Source: an uncultured Clostridia bacterium
GTDB lineage: Bacteria; Bacillota; Clostridia; Christensenellales; Pumilibacteraceae
DNA length: 55,025 nt
NCBI GenBank assembly: GCA_947598585.1
Contig: CANQFK010000010.1
Coordinates: forward strand, 1 to 55,025
Direction of reading: 5' to 3'
In this document: positions 53,405 to 55,025 of the stretch, piece by piece
Layout of the letters: each line of letters begins with the position of its first letter
How positions within the stretch are numbered: the first letter of the stretch is position 1
Made by a program: the position numbers and the translations under genes
Notes under the pieces: generated by a model
What the model was told of the DNA's origin: nothing
The model's database searches: none
Seen by the model: only the letters and a program-made list of their open reading frames with translations

Positions 53405-54041
53405 GGATATTTACCTTTCCCCGATAGGCGAATTGGCGATCTTTTCAAACGGCAGGGCGCTTACAAAAATAGAACTTGTAAATAGTAATTTTGCCGCATG
53501 TCGTGCGAAAACGACCGAAACGGAATGCGAACTTTGCTCGGACGAGATAACGAAAGCTGCGATAAGGCAGCTTGCCGCGCGTCGAGCGAAAACGACCGAA
53601 ACGGAATACGAATTTTGCTCGGACGAGATAACGAAAGAGGCGATAGGACTTGCCGCGCGTCGTGCGAAAACGACCGAAACGGAATACGAACTTTGCTCGG
53701 ACGAGATAACGAAAGAGGCGATAAGGCAGCTTGCCGCATACTTTGACGGAAAGCTGAAAGAGTTCGACTTACCCGTCGAGTTGTGCGGAAAGAGCTTTTG
53801 TCTGAGCGTGTGGGAAAACATAAAAAAGATTCCCTACGGCAAGACGATAACATACGGCGAACTTGCCGCGCTTTCGGGCAGTCCCAAGGCATATCGCAGC
53901 GCGGGCAGTTGCACGGGCAAAAATCCCATACCCATAGTAGTCCCGTGCCACCGAGTGGTCGCTCATAACGGCTACGGCGGCTTTGCGCTCGGGATAGAAA
54001 CAAAGAAATTTCTTCTGAAAATCGAGGGCGTGACGCTATAA
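53397..54041 (+). CDS. ogt: Methylated-DNA-protein cysteine methyltransferase with internal triplication
   Basis: 214 residues; repairs O6-methylguanine by moving the methyl group to its own cysteine. Active site VPCHRVV with C184; IPYGKTITYGELA and YRSAGSCTGKNPIPI are the DNA-binding wing region. Between the N-terminal strands and the AAYFDGKLKEFDLP segment, a unit RAKTTETE-C/Y-E-x-CSDEITKxAI occurs three times (starts at 53505, 53586, 53664; 81 then 78 bp apart), where ordinary Ogt has one such helix. All copies are in frame, so the protein is longer by about 52 residues than the simplest form. Second gene after the lipoprotein. Confidence 0.9.
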   Translation: MNRDIYLSPIGELAIFSNGRALTKIELVNSNFAACRAKTTETECELCSDEITKAAIRQLAARRAKTTETEYEFCSDEITKEAIGLAARRAKTTETEYELCSDEITKEAIRQLAAYFDGKLKEFDLPVELCGKSFCLSVWENIKKIPYGKTITYGELAALSGSPKAYRSAGSCTGKNPIPIVVPCHRVVAHNGYGGFALGIETKKFLLKIEGVTL

Positions 54042-54121
54042 ACCGATAGACGTCGTACTTAGTTGAGATATGCCTCAAGAGGCATACTGATGAAGTACAT
54101 AAAAAGCAAGAGAACGAGTAG

Positions 54122-54397
54122 AAAACGCTTGTCGAAATTTATGATCTGAACTATGTAGGAGTGATATTCGGCGAGGAAATAGATTATGATACAGACAAAA
54201 AAGAAATAGTAATAGACCCGAAGAAGTTTTATGATACAAACGTCAAAAAGGGCACGGGAGAAGCCGAACTGAAAAAATATATAATAAACGCTTATAAGGT
54301 CATGATGTCAAGGGGCATAAACGGATGTTATGTTTACGCATGTAATCCTGATTTGCGACAATATTTGAAACATTGCTTGGTAGGAGAAATTTTATGA
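54122..54397 (+). pseudogene. C-terminal remnant of a DUF2075-type helicase
   Basis: The frame reads LVEIYDLNYVGVIFGEEIDY and later YIINAYKVMMSRGINGCYVY then LRQYL, which are the last motifs of DUF2075 (Schlafen-like AAA) helicases: FDYVGVI, and LLTRGxxGxYVYxxD. A TAG at 54119 stops the frame upstream, and no N-terminal ATPase part is present, so it is a decayed end. The ATG at 54161 gives at most 78 residues. Confidence 0.65.
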
Positions 54398-54483
54398 GAG
54401 AATTTAAAAGCTTTTTTAATGTCGTTTAAGACCTTCAAATAATATTAACACCAAAGTGGGTTCAAAGATAATAGAATATATCA

Positions 54484-55025
54484 TTATTTTTTTGCCAATT
54501 TTATTTCGGGTAAGATGATTGCCATTTCTTTTTCTTCATCTTTTGGTTTCCACCATAGTATGAAGCGCACCGTGGCTGTGGAGGGAGAATAGCCAATATC
54601 CGCCAATTTATTGATTTTTTCAACGAATGCTTTCGAAAATCTGACTATACTGTATAATCGTCCGCTTCGAGGGGTTTGTAGACAATTATCATCAATTTGT
54701 AAACTATCCCCGCTACGCAGATTGAGTATCGCCTCCTGCTTATCTTTGAAATAATCGAGGAATACGTCTTTATGCGTTAGTTGCAGAGTTATCTCTTCGG
54801 GTTCATCATAATTTACGGCATCTTCTGTTACTTCGAAATCATATCCGCCGAACAAGTCGTTGTTATAATGGACGTAAAGCTCGTTTTTTGCTCTTGTGAT
54901 ACCGACATAAACTTTTCGCTTGTTTTCATCCGAATCCAAATTTACATAATTAAGTAAGAGATAAACACAATCAAATTCACGTCCCTTTGCCTTATGGATT
55001 GTCGAAACAAAAACAACACCTTTTT
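54484..55025 (-). CDS. C-terminal part of UvrD-like (RecQ/UvrD type) helicase, 5' end beyond window
   Basis: The minus-strand frame is open to the window edge and begins GVVFVSTIHKAKGREFDCVY, then KRKVYVGITRAKNELYVHYN: motifs V and VI of superfamily 1 helicases, with the Arg finger-like ITRAK. A C-terminal tail of about 110 residues follows. The layout is that of proteins combining RecQ-like and UvrD-like parts, but only the end is visible. Function: ATP-driven DNA unwinding. An internal TTG at 54939 is not the true start. Confidence 0.75.
   Translation of the reverse strand, partial: KGVVFVSTIHKAKGREFDCVYLLLNYVNLDSDENKRKVYVGITRAKNELYVHYNNDLFGGYDFEVTEDAVNYDEPEEITLQLTHKDVFLDYFKDKQEAILNLRSGDSLQIDDNCLQTPRSGRLYSIVRFSKAFVEKINKLADIGYSPSTATVRFILWWKPKDEEKEMAIILPEIKLAKK

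Noticed and set aside
53498..53746. A separate 82-codon ORF over the Ogt repeats
   Set aside because: It is an alternative frame of the triplicated unit; the Ogt frame has the real domain.

Overview
The window looks like a chromosomal segment of an endospore-forming, low-to-mid GC member of the Bacillota, probably an uncultured clostridial lineage. The signs are spoIIE (with a Spo0A-box-like site upstream) and a spoVB-type flippase, strong GGAGG ribosome binding sites, TTGACA-N17-TATAAT promoters, a full-length single-chain PurL, an EcfA1A2T-truA cluster, a DapL-like aminotransferase, a rubrerythrin and a 6S RNA. The species cannot be named from the sequence alone.

Layout: 0-3.3 kb holds the end of a type IV pilin-like gene, a structured 3' RNA region with a terminator, a HipA-like kinase and a DUF4143 ATPase (accessory genes). 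3.35-4.65 kb (minus) has tspO and uppP. 4.8-15.7 kb is a purine operon, purE-C-F-M-N-H-D-L, giving all steps from phosphoribosylamine to IMP except PurD-independent extras (no purK, no purB here). 15.7-18.25 kb has an ABC-F ATPase and a PflX-like radical SAM protein. 18.25-19.0 kb is a non-coding block of diverged repeats and hairpins. 19.07-22.5 kb has an FtsX-like permease and an NhaC antiporter. 22.7-27.6 kb (minus) has a 1073-residue VanZ-like protein with a huge Ig-like insertion, an AraC regulator and a ParA ATPase. 27.75-31.5 kb is an overlapping ecfA1-ecfA2-ecfT-truA-flavodoxin operon. 32-36.4 kb has spoIIE, a small membrane protein, a ROK kinase and rubrerythrin. 36.4-42.6 kb has a second NhaC, an ABC exporter, a Myb/SANT-like protein, small unknowns and DapL. 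42.65-46.5 kb has 6S RNA, a candidate leader peptide and a heterodimeric ABC exporter. 46.6-49.6 kb has a structured leader and a BspA-type repeat lipoprotein. 49.7-54.0 kb has a FolT-like S component, SpoVB, a lipoprotein and an Ogt methyltransferase with an internal triplication. 54.1-55.0 kb has a DUF2075 helicase remnant and the C-terminus of a UvrD-like helicase.

How the genes fit together: the ECF module at 27.8 kb can energise the FolT-like substrate protein at 49.7 kb, which would feed folate to the two formyl-transfer steps of the purine operon (PurN, PurH). UppP, SpoVB, VanZ-like and DapL point to envelope building. Three lipoproteins and a pilin indicate surface functions.

Most interesting signals: (1) a VanZ-like membrane domain split by about 900 residues of Ig-like repeats; (2) several genes (ABC-F, ecfA1, a small membrane protein, perhaps dapL, uppP, spoVB) whose ATG lies 5-7 bases after the -10 box, i.e. 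apparently leaderless mRNAs; (3) two unassigned structured RNA regions, one after the pilin gene and one that begins at the predicted transcription start of the BspA-like gene; (4) a 19-codon ORF overlapping the start of a BmrCD-like exporter; (5) a tandem triplication inside Ogt. No CRISPR array, tRNA, rRNA or insertion sequence was seen.
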